Origin: Marmoricola sp. URHB0036
Lineage (GTDB): Bacteria > Actinomycetota > Actinomycetes > Propionibacteriales > Nocardioidaceae
Direction of reading: 5' to 3'
DNA: 64,000 nt
Assembly: GCF_000426045.1 (NCBI RefSeq)
Contig: NZ_AUEP01000013.1
Location: forward strand, 1 to 64,000
The position numbers and the translations under genes are program-made. Shown here piece by piece: positions 15,165 through 24,396 of the stretch. Within the stretch, counting starts at the first letter, position 1. The number at the start of each line of letters is the position of its first letter. Under the pieces are notes generated by a model, which was given only the letters and a program-made list of their open reading frames with translations, was not told the origin of the DNA and ran no database searches.

Positions 15165-17591
15165 GTGACCACCGATGCGTCCGACCACTTCGTGCGCGTC
15201 CGCGGAGCCAGCGAACACAACCTCCGACACGTCGATGTCGACATCCCGCGCGACGCCATGGTCGCGTTCACCGGGATCTCCGGGTCGGGCAAGTCGTCGC
15301 TGGCCTTCGGGACGCTGTACGCCGAGGCGCAGCGCCGGTACTTCGAGTCGGTGGCGCCGTACGCGCGGCGGCTGCTGCAGCAGGTCGGCGCTCCGCACGT
15401 CGAGGAGGTGACCGGACTGCCGCCGGCGGTGGCCCTGCAGCAGCGACGCGGCGCAGCGACGTCCCGATCGTCCGTCGGCACCATCACCACCCTGTCCAAC
15501 CTGGTGCGGATGCTCTACTCACGGGCGGGGGACTACCCCGCCGGAGCCGACCACCTCGCCGCCGAGGCGTTCTCACCCAACACCGCGGCCGGGGCGTGTC
15601 CCCGCTGCCACGGTCTGGGTGTCGTCCACGACGTGACCGAAGAGCTGCTCGTCCCGGATCCGTCCTTGAGCATCCGTGAGGGAGCGATCGCCGCCTGGCC
15701 CGGCGCCTGGCAGGGCGCCAACCTCCGGAGCATCGTCTCCGGTCTCGGCATCGACATCGACAAGCCGTGGCGTCGGCTGAGGAAGAAGGACCGCGACTGG
15801 CTGCTCTACACCGACGAGCAGCCGTCGGTGTACATCGAGCCTGAACCTGACCGCGTCGACTACGGGTACTACGGCAAGTTCTGGAGTGCACGCAAGCACG
15901 TCATGCACGTGCTGGCCGACTCCAAGAGTGAGCGGATGCGCGAGCGGGCACTGCGGTTCGTCGAGGACGCGCCCTGCCCCGAGTGCCATGGCAGCGGTCT
16001 GCGCCCCGAGGCACGCGCGGTGACCTTTGCGGGGAGGTCGATTGCCGAGCTGAACGACCTGCCACTCGGCGAGCTGGTCGGCATCCTGCGCCCGTTCGCG
16101 GACCTGCCCGAGGACACCAACGAGGTCGCCGTGCGCATCTGCAGTGACCTGGTGGCCCGCGTCGAGGTGCTGCTCGACCTGGGGTTGGGATACCTCAGCC
16201 TGCGACGGAGCTCGACGACGCTGTCACCCGGCGAGACGCAGCGCCTGCGGATCGCCACCCAGCTCCGCTCCGGGCTGTTCGGCGTCGTCTACGTGCTGGA
16301 CGAGCCCTCTGCCGGCCTGCACCCGGCCGATGCCGAGCCGCTGCTCGAGGTGCTGGACCGGCTCAAGGAGTCCGGCAACTCCCTCTTCGTCGTGGAGCAC
16401 GACCTCGACGTCGTACGCCGGGCGGACTGGGTGGTCGACATCGGCCCGGGAGCAGGTGAGTCCGGGGGTCGCGTGCTCTACAGCGGTCCGGTCGCGGGTC
16501 TCGAGGATGTCCAGGAGTCGATCACCGGCGCCCACCTGTTCGGTCGTGCTGAGCCGTTGGAGCACGACGTGCGTGCTCCCGACGGCTGGTTGCGGCTGGC
16601 TGGGGTGTCCCGCCACAACCTCCGCGACGTGTCTGTCGACATCCCGCGCTGCGTGCTGACTGCCGTCACCGGCGTCTCCGGGTCCGGCAAGTCGACCCTG
16701 GTCAGCCAGGTGCTCGCGGAGGACGCACGTGCTCTCGAGTCCTTCGACCGGCTGGTGCTCGTCGACCAGCGTCCGATCGGTCGCACGCCGCGGTCGAACC
16801 TCGCGACGTACACCGGGATGTTCGACACCGTACGCAAGCTGTACGCCGCGACGGACGAGGCGCAGCGGCGCGACTACGGTCCGGGCCGCTTCTCCTTCAA
16901 CGTCCCCGAGGGCCGGTGCCAGACGTGCGAGGGGGAGGGCTTCGTCGCTGTCGAGCTGCTCTTCCTCCCCGGCACCTACGCGCCGTGTCCGACGTGCCAC
17001 GGTGCGCGGTACAACGCCGAGACGCTCGAGATCAGCTATCACGGCAAGAACGTCGCGGAGGTGCTCGACCTGCCGGTCGATGCTGCGGCGAGGTTCCTCG
17101 CCGACGTGCCGGCCGCGGCCCGGAGCCTCGAGACGCTTCGCGAGGTGGGGTTGGGCTACCTCCGGCTGGGACAGCCGGCGACCGAGCTCAGTGGGGGAGA
17201 GGCGCAACGGATCAAGCTCGCCACCGAGCTCCAACGCGCCCGCCGAGGCCACGCGCTGTACCTGCTCGACGAGCCGACGTCGGGGCTGCACCCTGCGGAC
17301 ACCGCTCTGCTCCTGCGGCAGCTGCATCGCCTCGTCGACGCCGGCAACACCGTGGTCGTGGTCGAGCACGACCTCGATGCGGTCGCCACGGCCGACTGGG
17401 TCATCGACCTGGGCCCGGGCGGGGGAGACGCCGGTGGTCGCGTGGTTGCGACCGGCACTCCGTCCGACGTCGCCAGGGTCGAGGCCAGCGCGACTGCGCC
17501 GTACCTCGCACGCCGGCTGGAGCGGGCCCTGAACGGGGTGACCGACGGCTATCCACGGCGCGCGGTCCGGCGTCCACGTCGCGCGTCGTGA
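15165..17591 (+). CDS. UvrA-like ABC ATPase of the short class without UvrB-binding domain
   Basis: This 808-residue protein has two ABC ATPase halves. The first Walker A is GISGSGKSSL and the second GVSGSGKSTL; signature motifs are LSPGETQRLRIA and LSGGEAQRIKLA, with Walker B segments VLDEPSAGLHP and LLDEPTSGLHP. Zinc modules CPRCHGLG, CPECHGSG, CQTCEGEG and CPTCHGAR are present. It is ~150 residues shorter than canonical UvrA, and the segment after the first Walker A lacks the UvrB-interaction insertion. It is therefore the UvrA2/DrrC-like class linked in some organisms to tolerance of DNA-binding drugs. Start is a GTG; no uvrB or uvrC is adjacent. Confidence 0.9.
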   Translation: MTTDASDHFVRVRGASEHNLRHVDVDIPRDAMVAFTGISGSGKSSLAFGTLYAEAQRRYFESVAPYARRLLQQVGAPHVEEVTGLPPAVALQQRRGAATSRSSVGTITTLSNLVRMLYSRAGDYPAGADHLAAEAFSPNTAAGACPRCHGLGVVHDVTEELLVPDPSLSIREGAIAAWPGAWQGANLRSIVSGLGIDIDKPWRRLRKKDRDWLLYTDEQPSVYIEPEPDRVDYGYYGKFWSARKHVMHVLADSKSERMRERALRFVEDAPCPECHGSGLRPEARAVTFAGRSIAELNDLPLGELVGILRPFADLPEDTNEVAVRICSDLVARVEVLLDLGLGYLSLRRSSTTLSPGETQRLRIATQLRSGLFGVVYVLDEPSAGLHPADAEPLLEVLDRLKESGNSLFVVEHDLDVVRRADWVVDIGPGAGESGGRVLYSGPVAGLEDVQESITGAHLFGRAEPLEHDVRAPDGWLRLAGVSRHNLRDVSVDIPRCVLTAVTGVSGSGKSTLVSQVLAEDARALESFDRLVLVDQRPIGRTPRSNLATYTGMFDTVRKLYAATDEAQRRDYGPGRFSFNVPEGRCQTCEGEGFVAVELLFLPGTYAPCPTCHGARYNAETLEISYHGKNVAEVLDLPVDAAARFLADVPAAARSLETLREVGLGYLRLGQPATELSGGEAQRIKLATELQRARRGHALYLLDEPTSGLHPADTALLLRQLHRLVDAGNTVVVVEHDLDAVATADWVIDLGPGGGDAGGRVVATGTPSDVARVEASATAPYLARRLERALNGVTDGYPRRAVRRPRRAS

Positions 17592-17689
17592 GGACCGAGG
17601 TCATGGCTCCCTCCCGCGAAGGAGAGGTGCGGTGATGCGACCACGCGCTGCGACGGTGTCGCCGTGAGCTGGCGGGGTACCGGCATCGG

Positions 17690-18685
17690 ATGAAGCCTAC
17701 GAAAGTCGGCCTCGTCGCGGATCCGGCCGCCCCTACCGAGGTCGCCGATCGGGTGGGCAGGCTCCGTCCTCACGGCAAGGACGACGGCGACTGGGACATC
17801 GAGGTCGTCAGCCAGCCCTTCACCATCGACTGCGAGGACATCGAGACGGCGGTGGGGCGACTACGAGACCAGGCGGACGAGCACGAGTGGGATCTGGTCG
17901 TGGGGCTCACCGAGCTTCCGCTTCGTGATGCCGACGGCTCGTACCTGCTGGTCGAGACCGACCCGCAGTGCCGAACTGCAGTGATCTCGCTGCCTGCGCT
18001 CGGCGGCGTCCGGGTGCACGCACGCACCCGTGCCGCCCTGCGTCGGCTCCTCACCGGCATGGTCGACTCCACGTCGAAGGAACAACATCGCGTGCCGCTG
18101 CCTCGGCGCAGAGGCCGCTGGCGCCTGCTCCTGGGCATGGTGCTGGCCAACCGTCCGTGGTTGCTCGTGCCCGGCCTGAAGTCTGCACTGGTCGCGGCCT
18201 TGGCGACCGGTGCCATCGCCACGATCAACTCCACGGTGTGGCTGCTCGCCGGTTCCTTGTCCTGGTGGCGCCTGACGGTCGCGACGGTCGTGTCCATCGC
18301 GCTGGTCGTCGGCTGGATCGTGATCGACGGCGAGCTCTGGGACAGACCTGAGAACGACTCAGCGGAGGCTCGGGAGAGGTCCCGTCTCTACAACACCTCA
18401 ACCCTGCTGACGCTGACTACGGGGGTGCTCATCTGCTATGCCGCGCTGTACGTCGTGAACCTGGCGTGGGCGATGTTCATCCTGGATCCGGGCCTGATGG
18501 GCAGCTACCTGAAACAGCCGATGGGATACGGCGAGCTGTTCGTGCTGACCTGGTTCGTGGCGTCGGCGGCCACCGTCGGCGGTGCGCTCGGCACCGGTCT
18601 GGAGTCGGACGAGGCGATCCGGGCAGCGGCGTACTCCAAGCGTGAAGAGGAGCGCCGGGAGCGCCTCGCGGGGGACCGCGACTGA
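17690..18685 (+). CDS. Membrane protein with N-terminal soluble domain, unknown function
   Basis: This encodes 331 residues. Residues 1-~145 look soluble (KVGLVADPAAPTEVADRVGR, HEWDLVVGLTELPLRDADG). About five membrane segments follow: LVPGLKSALVAALATGAIAT, WWRLTVATVVSIALVVGWIV, LTLTTGVLICYAALYVVNLA, a short segment at LAWAMFILDPG, and LFVLTWFVASAATVGGALG. The tail is highly charged (KREEERRERLAGDRD). No family name is certain. It is separated from the UvrA-like gene by ~100 bp. Confidence 0.75.
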   Translation: MKPTKVGLVADPAAPTEVADRVGRLRPHGKDDGDWDIEVVSQPFTIDCEDIETAVGRLRDQADEHEWDLVVGLTELPLRDADGSYLLVETDPQCRTAVISLPALGGVRVHARTRAALRRLLTGMVDSTSKEQHRVPLPRRRGRWRLLLGMVLANRPWLLVPGLKSALVAALATGAIATINSTVWLLAGSLSWWRLTVATVVSIALVVGWIVIDGELWDRPENDSAEARERSRLYNTSTLLTLTTGVLICYAALYVVNLAWAMFILDPGLMGSYLKQPMGYGELFVLTWFVASAATVGGALGTGLESDEAIRAAAYSKREEERRERLAGDRD

Positions 18686-18758
18686 GAGGTTGGTCAGCGG
18701 CCTGTCCGCGCACACTCGCGCGTCCCTCTTGCGGTCCCGCGTCGGCAGTGCCATTGTC

Positions 18759-18779
18759 CGTTAGGAAAGTTTCCTAACG
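18759..18779. promoter_or_regulatory. Perfect palindrome, probable ROK-regulator operator
   Basis: Arms CGTTAGGAAA and TTTCCTAACG flank a central G. It ends 14 bp before the ATG of the ROK regulator at 18794, and a TAACGA (18775-18780) with a TTGTCC upstream could be a weak overlapping promoter. Sites of this TTAGGAAA-type are typical of ROK-family sugar regulators. Autoregulation of the whole operon is therefore likely (inference). Confidence 0.75.
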
Positions 18780-18793
18780 AACCGGAGGCGCGG

Positions 18794-19993
18794 ATGAGGC
18801 CGGGAACTCCACGGCTGCTGCGCGGCATGAACGACCGGGCCGCCCTCGACCTGCTGCTGGAGCACGGACCGCTGTCCCGCACGCGGCTCGGTGAGCTGAC
18901 CGGGCTGTCCAAGCCGACCGCCTCCCAACTCCTGGCGCGGCTGGAGCGTGCCGGCCTGGTCGTCGCGACCGGCGTCCGGGAAGGTGGGCCTGGCCGCAAC
19001 GCGCAGCTCTACGAGATCAACCCTGTGAGTGCGTACGCCGCCGCGCTGGACGTCACGTCGACCCGCATCGTGGCCGCCGTCGCCGATGTCAGTGGCAGCG
19101 TCGTCGGCAGGTCAGAGCTCCGCACCCGGCGCGGTTCGGGGGTGACGGCCATCCAGCAGGTCGAGCGCGTGCTGGATGACGCACTGGCGGGCGAGCCCGG
19201 GGTGGGTCGAGCCGATCTGCACCGCGTCGTCATCGGGACTCCGGGAGCGTTCGACCCGACGACGGGGCGACTCCGCTACGCCCGGCACCTCCCGGGCTGG
19301 CACGACCCCGACATGCTCGCCCGTGTCTCGGACGCCGTCGGTGTGCCGGTCGAGGCCGAGAACGACGTGAACCTCGCCGCGGTGGCCGAGCGGGAGGTCG
19401 GGCGGGCGGTCGGAGTCGACAACTTCGTGCTGCTCTGGGCCGAGGAGGGGCTCGGCGCCGCCATCGTGATCGACGGCCGCCTGCACCGAGGCGCCACCGG
19501 CGGGGCCGGCGAGGTGGGCTTCCTCCCGCTGCCCGGCACGCCGCTCGTCCGCCACGTGAGCCGCAGCAACACGGGTGGTTTCCAGGAGCTCGCCGGCGGT
19601 AAGCAGGTGCTGGCCCTGGCCCGGTCGATGGGCCTGCGGGCACGTAGCCCCGAGTCGGCCGTCGCTCTGGCGCTCAGCACACCTGGCTCCGGGGACCAGC
19701 TCCTCCAGCTGGTCGGCGAGCGGGTCGCTCTCGGGCTGGCGTCCATCGTCGCCGTCCTGGACCCCGCGCTCATCGTGCTGGGCGGCGGGGTCCTGAGCGC
19801 TGGCGGCGAGCGACTCGCGGACATCGTGCGCGCAGAGCTGGCCGACCTGACCGTGGCCCGCCCCTTGCTGGAGCTCTCCGCGGTCTCGGAGGCTCCCGTG
19901 CTGACGGGAGCGCTGCACACCGCGCTCGCCGCGACCCGCGAGCACGTCTTCGACACCCTGCAGACCCACCCGACCCTCTCGGTCACCACCTGA
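18794..19993 (+). CDS. ROK-family transcriptional regulator
   Basis: This encodes 399 residues. Residues ~12-65 form a winged helix-turn-helix (ALDLLLEHGPLSRTRLGELT, GLSKPTASQLLARLERAGLV). The rest is a ROK sugar-kinase-like domain (DVTSTRIVAAVADVSGSVVG, AENDVNLAAVAEREVGRAVG, GATGGAGEVGFLPLPG, VLGGGVLSAGGE). The CxCGxxGCxE zinc motif of ROK kinases is missing, which fits a ligand-sensing regulator, not an enzyme. GGAGG precedes the ATG. It leads the transporter-GH4-kinase-nagB operon and probably represses it through the palindrome at 18759, with an amino-sugar derivative as inducer. Confidence 0.92.
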   Translation: MRPGTPRLLRGMNDRAALDLLLEHGPLSRTRLGELTGLSKPTASQLLARLERAGLVVATGVREGGPGRNAQLYEINPVSAYAAALDVTSTRIVAAVADVSGSVVGRSELRTRRGSGVTAIQQVERVLDDALAGEPGVGRADLHRVVIGTPGAFDPTTGRLRYARHLPGWHDPDMLARVSDAVGVPVEAENDVNLAAVAEREVGRAVGVDNFVLLWAEEGLGAAIVIDGRLHRGATGGAGEVGFLPLPGTPLVRHVSRSNTGGFQELAGGKQVLALARSMGLRARSPESAVALALSTPGSGDQLLQLVGERVALGLASIVAVLDPALIVLGGGVLSAGGERLADIVRAELADLTVARPLLELSAVSEAPVLTGALHTALAATREHVFDTLQTHPTLSVTT

Positions 19994-20017
19994 GCACCGA
20001 CCAGTAGGAGGAATCCC

Positions 20018-21352
20018 ATGCCCGCATCACGACACCGCCGCCACCTGGCGGCTGCGGCGACCGCCGCCGTCCTCGTCCTCAGCGCAACGGCGTGCGGCGG
20101 CTCGGGCGGCGCGAGCGACGACCCGAACGCCAAGACGACCATCACCTTCTGGCACGGCTGGAGCGCACCCAACGAGGTCAAGGCGATCAAGGACAACATC
20201 GCCGCCTTCGAGAAGGTCCACCCCAACATCACCGTCAAGGCAGTCAGCAACATCACCGACGACAAGATCAACCAGGCCCTGCGCGCGGGTGGGCCCAAGG
20301 CGCCGGACGTGGTGTCGTCGTTCACGACCGACAACGTCGGCGAGTTCTGCAGCTCGCACGCCTTCGTCGACCTCACGCCGTTCCTCAAGAAGTCCGGCAT
20401 CGACCCCGCGGCGACGTTCCCCCAGGCACAGCTCGACTACACGCAGTACAAGGGAGACCAGTGCTCGCTGCCGCTGCTCAGTGACGCCTACGGGCTGTAC
20501 TACAACAAGGCGATGTTCGCGAAGGCCGGCATCACCGCGCCGCCCAAGACCCTCTCCGAGTTCGACGCCGATGCCGTCAAGCTGACCAAGAGCAACGGTG
20601 ACTCCTACTCCCAGCTCGGGTTCATGCCCGACTACCACTTCTACGAGTCCACGATCACTCACTTCGCGGCCCAGTTCGACCCGACGTACTTCTCCGAGGA
20701 CGGCACGTCCACCGTGGCCGACGACCCGGGGCTCGAGGCGGCCTACGAGTGGCAGCGGAAGCTCGTCGACTCGCTGGGTGGCTTCCAGAAGCTCGAGAAG
20801 TACCGCGCCTCGTTCGGCGACGAGTTCGGAGCCAAGAACGCCTTCATGGCCGGCCAGGTCGCGATGCTCATCGACGGCGAGTGGCGCGGAGGCATGATCG
20901 ACGACAGCAAGTCCGGCATCGACTACGCCACGGCGCCGTTCCCGGTGCCCGACGCCCTCGCCGACGAGTACGGCAAGGGCTACACGACCGGCACGATCGT
21001 GGGCATCGCGAGCACGAGCCAGAAGCAGAACGCGGCCTGGCAGTTCGTGAAGTTCCTGACGACTGACACCGATGCCGTGGTGAGCTTCGCCAACGCGATC
21101 CACAACGTGCCCTCGACGAAGGCTGCGCTGGCCTCGCCCAAGGTCGACCAGGACCCCAACTTCCAGACGTTCCTGAAGATCGCGCAGAACCCGCACAGCA
21201 ACACCACGCCGTCCAGCCCGAACGGCGGCGCCTACCAGCTCACCCTGCAGAACGTCGGGTATGCCTACGAATCGGGCAAGAACGATGACCTGAAGGGGGC
21301 GCTGGACAAGGCCGCCAAGCAGATCGACACCGACATCGCCCAGGCCCAATGA
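20018..21352 (+). CDS. Sugar ABC transporter substrate-binding lipoprotein
   Basis: This 444-residue lipoprotein has a positively charged N-terminus, a hydrophobic stretch and lipobox SATAC with Cys26. The mature protein is a type-1 extracellular sugar-binding fold (TITFWHGWSAPNEVKAIKDN, LLSDAYGLYYNKAMFAKAGI, YPSGG-like GEWRGGMIDDS). It should capture an oligosaccharide outside the membrane and deliver it to the two permeases that follow. AGGAGGAA precedes the ATG; the next gene overlaps by 4 bp. Its operon suggests a beta-linked amino sugar or disaccharide. No ATPase gene is in the operon, so a shared MsiK-type ATPase is likely. Confidence 0.92.
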   Translation: MPASRHRRHLAAAATAAVLVLSATACGGSGGASDDPNAKTTITFWHGWSAPNEVKAIKDNIAAFEKVHPNITVKAVSNITDDKINQALRAGGPKAPDVVSSFTTDNVGEFCSSHAFVDLTPFLKKSGIDPAATFPQAQLDYTQYKGDQCSLPLLSDAYGLYYNKAMFAKAGITAPPKTLSEFDADAVKLTKSNGDSYSQLGFMPDYHFYESTITHFAAQFDPTYFSEDGTSTVADDPGLEAAYEWQRKLVDSLGGFQKLEKYRASFGDEFGAKNAFMAGQVAMLIDGEWRGGMIDDSKSGIDYATAPFPVPDALADEYGKGYTTGTIVGIASTSQKQNAAWQFVKFLTTDTDAVVSFANAIHNVPSTKAALASPKVDQDPNFQTFLKIAQNPHSNTTPSSPNGGAYQLTLQNVGYAYESGKNDDLKGALDKAAKQIDTDIAQAQ

Positions 21353-22278
21353 GCCGTCCTGCGCGACCGGCAAGACACACGCTGCGCAACCTGGCGTTCT
21401 TGTCACCCTGGCTCGTGGGCACCGGGCTGTTCTTCCTCTACCCGCTGGTGGCGACGGCGTACCTCTCGTTCACGCACTACGACGGCTTCACGGCACCCAC
21501 GTGGACGGGCCTGCGCAACTGGTCGTACGTCGTGCATCACTATCCGTTCTTCTGGCCGGCCATGCGCAACACGCTGTGGCTGGTGATCGTGATCGTGACC
21601 CTCCGGCTGCTGTTCGGACTCGCGGTCGGCATGCTCGTGATCCGGCTGAAGAGGGGAGGGGGCTTCTTCCGGACGCTGTACTACGCGCCGTACCTCGCTC
21701 CGCCGGTGGCGGGCACGATCGCCTTCGTCTTCCTGCTCAACCCGGGGACTGGTGCCGTCAACACAGTCCTCGGCCGGTTGGGGCTTCCCCAGCCGGGATG
21801 GTTCAACGACCCTGCCTGGTCCAAGCCGTCGCTGACGCTGCTGGCGCTGTGGTGCATCGGTGACCTGATGGTCATCTTCATGGCCTCGCTGCTCGACGTG
21901 CCCCGGGACCTGTACGAGGCCGCTGACCTGGACGGAGCCGGTGCGTTCGCGCGCTTCCGCTTCGTGACGCTGCCGTTCATCCAGCCGATCCTGGTCTTCG
22001 CCGCCGTCACGGGCGTGATCGCGATGATGCAGTACTACACCGAGCCGCAAGTTGCCGGGCAGGTCGCCAGTGGTCAGATCATCGGCTCGGGCACGCAGAC
22101 CGAGCCCGGTTATCCGGACGGGTCCACGCTGACGCTCCCGCAGCTGGTCTACAACCTCGGCTTCCAGCGGTTCGACGTCGGTGCGGCCTGTGTCATCGCC
22201 CTCGTCCTCTTCGCCTTCTCCATGGTTTTCGCGGCGCTGCTGATGCGTCGCGGCTCGGGCTTCCTGGCGGAGGACTGA
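21349..22278 (+). CDS. Sugar ABC transporter permease (MalF-type)
   Basis: This 309-residue inner-membrane protein has about six membrane segments (FLSPWLVGTGLFFLYPLVAT, LWLVIVIVTLRLLFGLAVGM, PPVAGTIAFVFLLN). The EAA loop for contact with the ATPase is DLYEAADLDGAGAFARFRFV. It pairs with the next permease and the preceding lipoprotein. It starts in the ATGA overlap with the binding-protein stop. Confidence 0.93.
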   Translation: MSRPARPARHTLRNLAFLSPWLVGTGLFFLYPLVATAYLSFTHYDGFTAPTWTGLRNWSYVVHHYPFFWPAMRNTLWLVIVIVTLRLLFGLAVGMLVIRLKRGGGFFRTLYYAPYLAPPVAGTIAFVFLLNPGTGAVNTVLGRLGLPQPGWFNDPAWSKPSLTLLALWCIGDLMVIFMASLLDVPRDLYEAADLDGAGAFARFRFVTLPFIQPILVFAAVTGVIAMMQYYTEPQVAGQVASGQIIGSGTQTEPGYPDGSTLTLPQLVYNLGFQRFDVGAACVIALVLFAFSMVFAALLMRRGSGFLAED

Positions 22279-22279
22279 G

Positions 22280-23140
22280 GTGGCGGCCGTGAGCGCAGAC
22301 CGACCGACGTACCGGTCACGCCCGATGCTGGGGTGGATCGCGGAGCACGCGGTGGCCGTCGGACTCGGGCTGTTGTTCGTGCTGCCGTTCGTCTTCGTGT
22401 TCCTGACCTCGGTGATGTCCGACCAGCAGACGTTGACCAAGGACCTGTGGCCGCAGACCTGGCAGTGGCACAACTACGTCGACGTCTGGCACACCGGCGG
22501 ATTTGCGACCTGGTGGCGCAACACCATCCTCTACGCGACTCTGGGGACCGCGCTCACGCTGGTCTCCAGCATTCCGGTGGCCTACGCACTCGCCCACTTC
22601 CGCTTCCGTGGCCGCAAGCTCGCGATGATGGTCGTGGTGGCGACGATGATGCTGCCGCCACAGGTCGTGATCGTGCCGATGTACCTCTTCTGGGCCAAGG
22701 AGCTGCACCTGTCCGGCACCCTGTGGCCGTTGATCATCCCGCTGGCCTTCGGTGACGCCTTCTCCATCTTCCTGCTGCGTCAGTTCCTGCTGACCGTGCC
22801 ACGCGAGTACATCGAGGCGGCCCGGATCGACGGCTGCAGCGACCTGGGCGCGATGCTGCGCATCGTGCTGCCGCTGTCACGACCTGCGATCGTGGCGGTG
22901 GGCCTGTTCCAGTTCTTCTACCTGTGGAACGACTACTTCGGGCCGCAGATCTACACGAGCGAGAACCCGGGGGCGTGGACCTTGAGCTATGGACTGGCAT
23001 CGTTCAAGAGCGCACACCACACCAACTGGAACCTCACCATGGCAGCGACCCTGCTGGTGATGGCTCCGGTGATCGCGGTGTTCTTCCTGGCGCAGAAAGC
23101 CTTTATCGAAGGCGTCACACTCACGGGGGTGAAGGGATGA
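22280..23140 (+). CDS. Sugar ABC transporter permease (MalG-type)
   Basis: This 286-residue second permease has ~six membrane segments (VGLGLLFVLPFVFVFLTSVM, KLAMMVVVATMMLPPQVVIV) and EAA loop EYIEAARIDGCSDLGAMLRI. It starts at a GTG one base after the previous stop; a GTG three codons later is an alternative. Its stop overlaps the start of the GH4 gene. Confidence 0.92.
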   Translation: MAAVSADRPTYRSRPMLGWIAEHAVAVGLGLLFVLPFVFVFLTSVMSDQQTLTKDLWPQTWQWHNYVDVWHTGGFATWWRNTILYATLGTALTLVSSIPVAYALAHFRFRGRKLAMMVVVATMMLPPQVVIVPMYLFWAKELHLSGTLWPLIIPLAFGDAFSIFLLRQFLLTVPREYIEAARIDGCSDLGAMLRIVLPLSRPAIVAVGLFQFFYLWNDYFGPQIYTSENPGAWTLSYGLASFKSAHHTNWNLTMAATLLVMAPVIAVFFLAQKAFIEGVTLTGVKG

Positions 23141-24396
23141 AGATCGCGGTAGTCGGCGGCGGGTCGACGTACACACCGGAGCTGGTCGACGGCATCGGCC
23201 GGATGCAGGCGGCGCTGCCGGTCGACGAGCTGGTGCTGATCGATCCGGCCGAGGACCGGCTCGCACTCATCGGTGCCCTCGGCCGACGGATGCTGCAGCG
23301 ACACGACCACCCCGGCGTCCTGACCACGACGTCGGACCTCGACGCCGGTGTCGAGGGGGCGGACGCGGTGCTCCTCCAGCTCCGCGTCGGCGGACAGGCC
23401 GCGCGCGGGCAGGACGAGACCTGGCCGCTCGAGTGCGGGTGCGTGGGGCAGGAGACCACCGGGGCCGGAGGCCTGGCCAAGGCCCTGCGGACCGTCCCCG
23501 TGGTCCTGGACATCGCGTCGCGCGTGCAGAAGGCCAGCCCGGACGCGTGGATCGTCGACTTCACCAACCCGGTCGGCATCGTCACCCGGGCCCTCCTGGA
23601 GGCGGGGCACCGGGCGGTGGGGTTGTGCAACGTCGCCATCGGCTTCCAACGCCGCTTCGCCGGGATGCTGGGCGTCGAGCCGGAGCGGGTGCGGCTCGAC
23701 CACGTCGGGCTCAACCACCTGACCTGGGAGCGACGCGTGCTCGTCGACGGCCGTGACCGGTTGCCCGAGCTGCTCGACGAGCACGTCCAGGACATCGCCG
23801 AGTCGCTCGAGCTCCCGGCGTGGCTGCTGCGCCAGCTGGGCGTGGTGCCGTCGTACTACCTGCGCTACTTCTACGCCCACGACGAGGTCGTCCGCGAGCT
23901 GATGGCCTCGCCCTCGCGCGCTGCCCGGGTGGCCGAGATCGAGCAGGAGCTGCTGCGGCAGTACGCCGACGAGCGGCTCGACACGAAGCCCGAGCTGCTC
24001 ACCCAGCGCGGCGGGGCGTTCTACTCCGAGGCCGCCGTCGACCTGTGCGCCCGCCTGCTCGGCAGCTCGACGCAGGCCGAGGAGCAGGTGGTGAACGTCC
24101 GCAACGGTGACACGCTGCCCTTCCTGCCGGCCGACGCGGTCGTGGAGGTCCCGGCGAGGGTCGAGCCCGGAGTGGTGACACCACTACCCGTGGAGCCGCT
24201 CGCGCCGCTCTTCGCGGGGCTGGTGTCCGCGGTCACGGCCTACGAGCACCTGGCGCTCGATGCCGCGCTGCGTGGCGGCCGGGAGCGCGTCTTCGAGGCG
24301 TTGCTCGCGCACCCGCTCGTGGGGCAGGTCGAGCTCGCCGACGGGCTGACCGACCGGCTGCTCGCGCACAACAGGGACTACCTGCCATGGGCGTGA
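23137..24396 (+). CDS. Glycoside hydrolase family 4, 6-phospho-beta-glucosidase-like
   Basis: This encodes 419 residues from the ATG at 23137 (ATGA overlap with the permease); the open frame upstream is the permease in another frame. The N-terminal NAD-binding motif is KIAVVGGGSTYTPELV. GH4 features follow: GGQAARGQDE, CVGQETTGAGGLAKALRTVP, DFTNPVGIVTRALL, metal Cys in GLCNVAIG and His in LNHLTWE, then YLRYFYAHDEV. GH4 enzymes use NAD and Mn for an oxidation-elimination mechanism, and this subgroup acts on 6-phosphorylated beta-glucosides. Since the transporter is ABC-type and non-phosphorylating, the neighbouring kinase may supply the phosphate. Substrate is inferred. Confidence 0.9.
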   Translation: MKIAVVGGGSTYTPELVDGIGRMQAALPVDELVLIDPAEDRLALIGALGRRMLQRHDHPGVLTTTSDLDAGVEGADAVLLQLRVGGQAARGQDETWPLECGCVGQETTGAGGLAKALRTVPVVLDIASRVQKASPDAWIVDFTNPVGIVTRALLEAGHRAVGLCNVAIGFQRRFAGMLGVEPERVRLDHVGLNHLTWERRVLVDGRDRLPELLDEHVQDIAESLELPAWLLRQLGVVPSYYLRYFYAHDEVVRELMASPSRAARVAEIEQELLRQYADERLDTKPELLTQRGGAFYSEAAVDLCARLLGSSTQAEEQVVNVRNGDTLPFLPADAVVEVPARVEPGVVTPLPVEPLAPLFAGLVSAVTAYEHLALDAALRGGRERVFEALLAHPLVGQVELADGLTDRLLAHNRDYLPWA

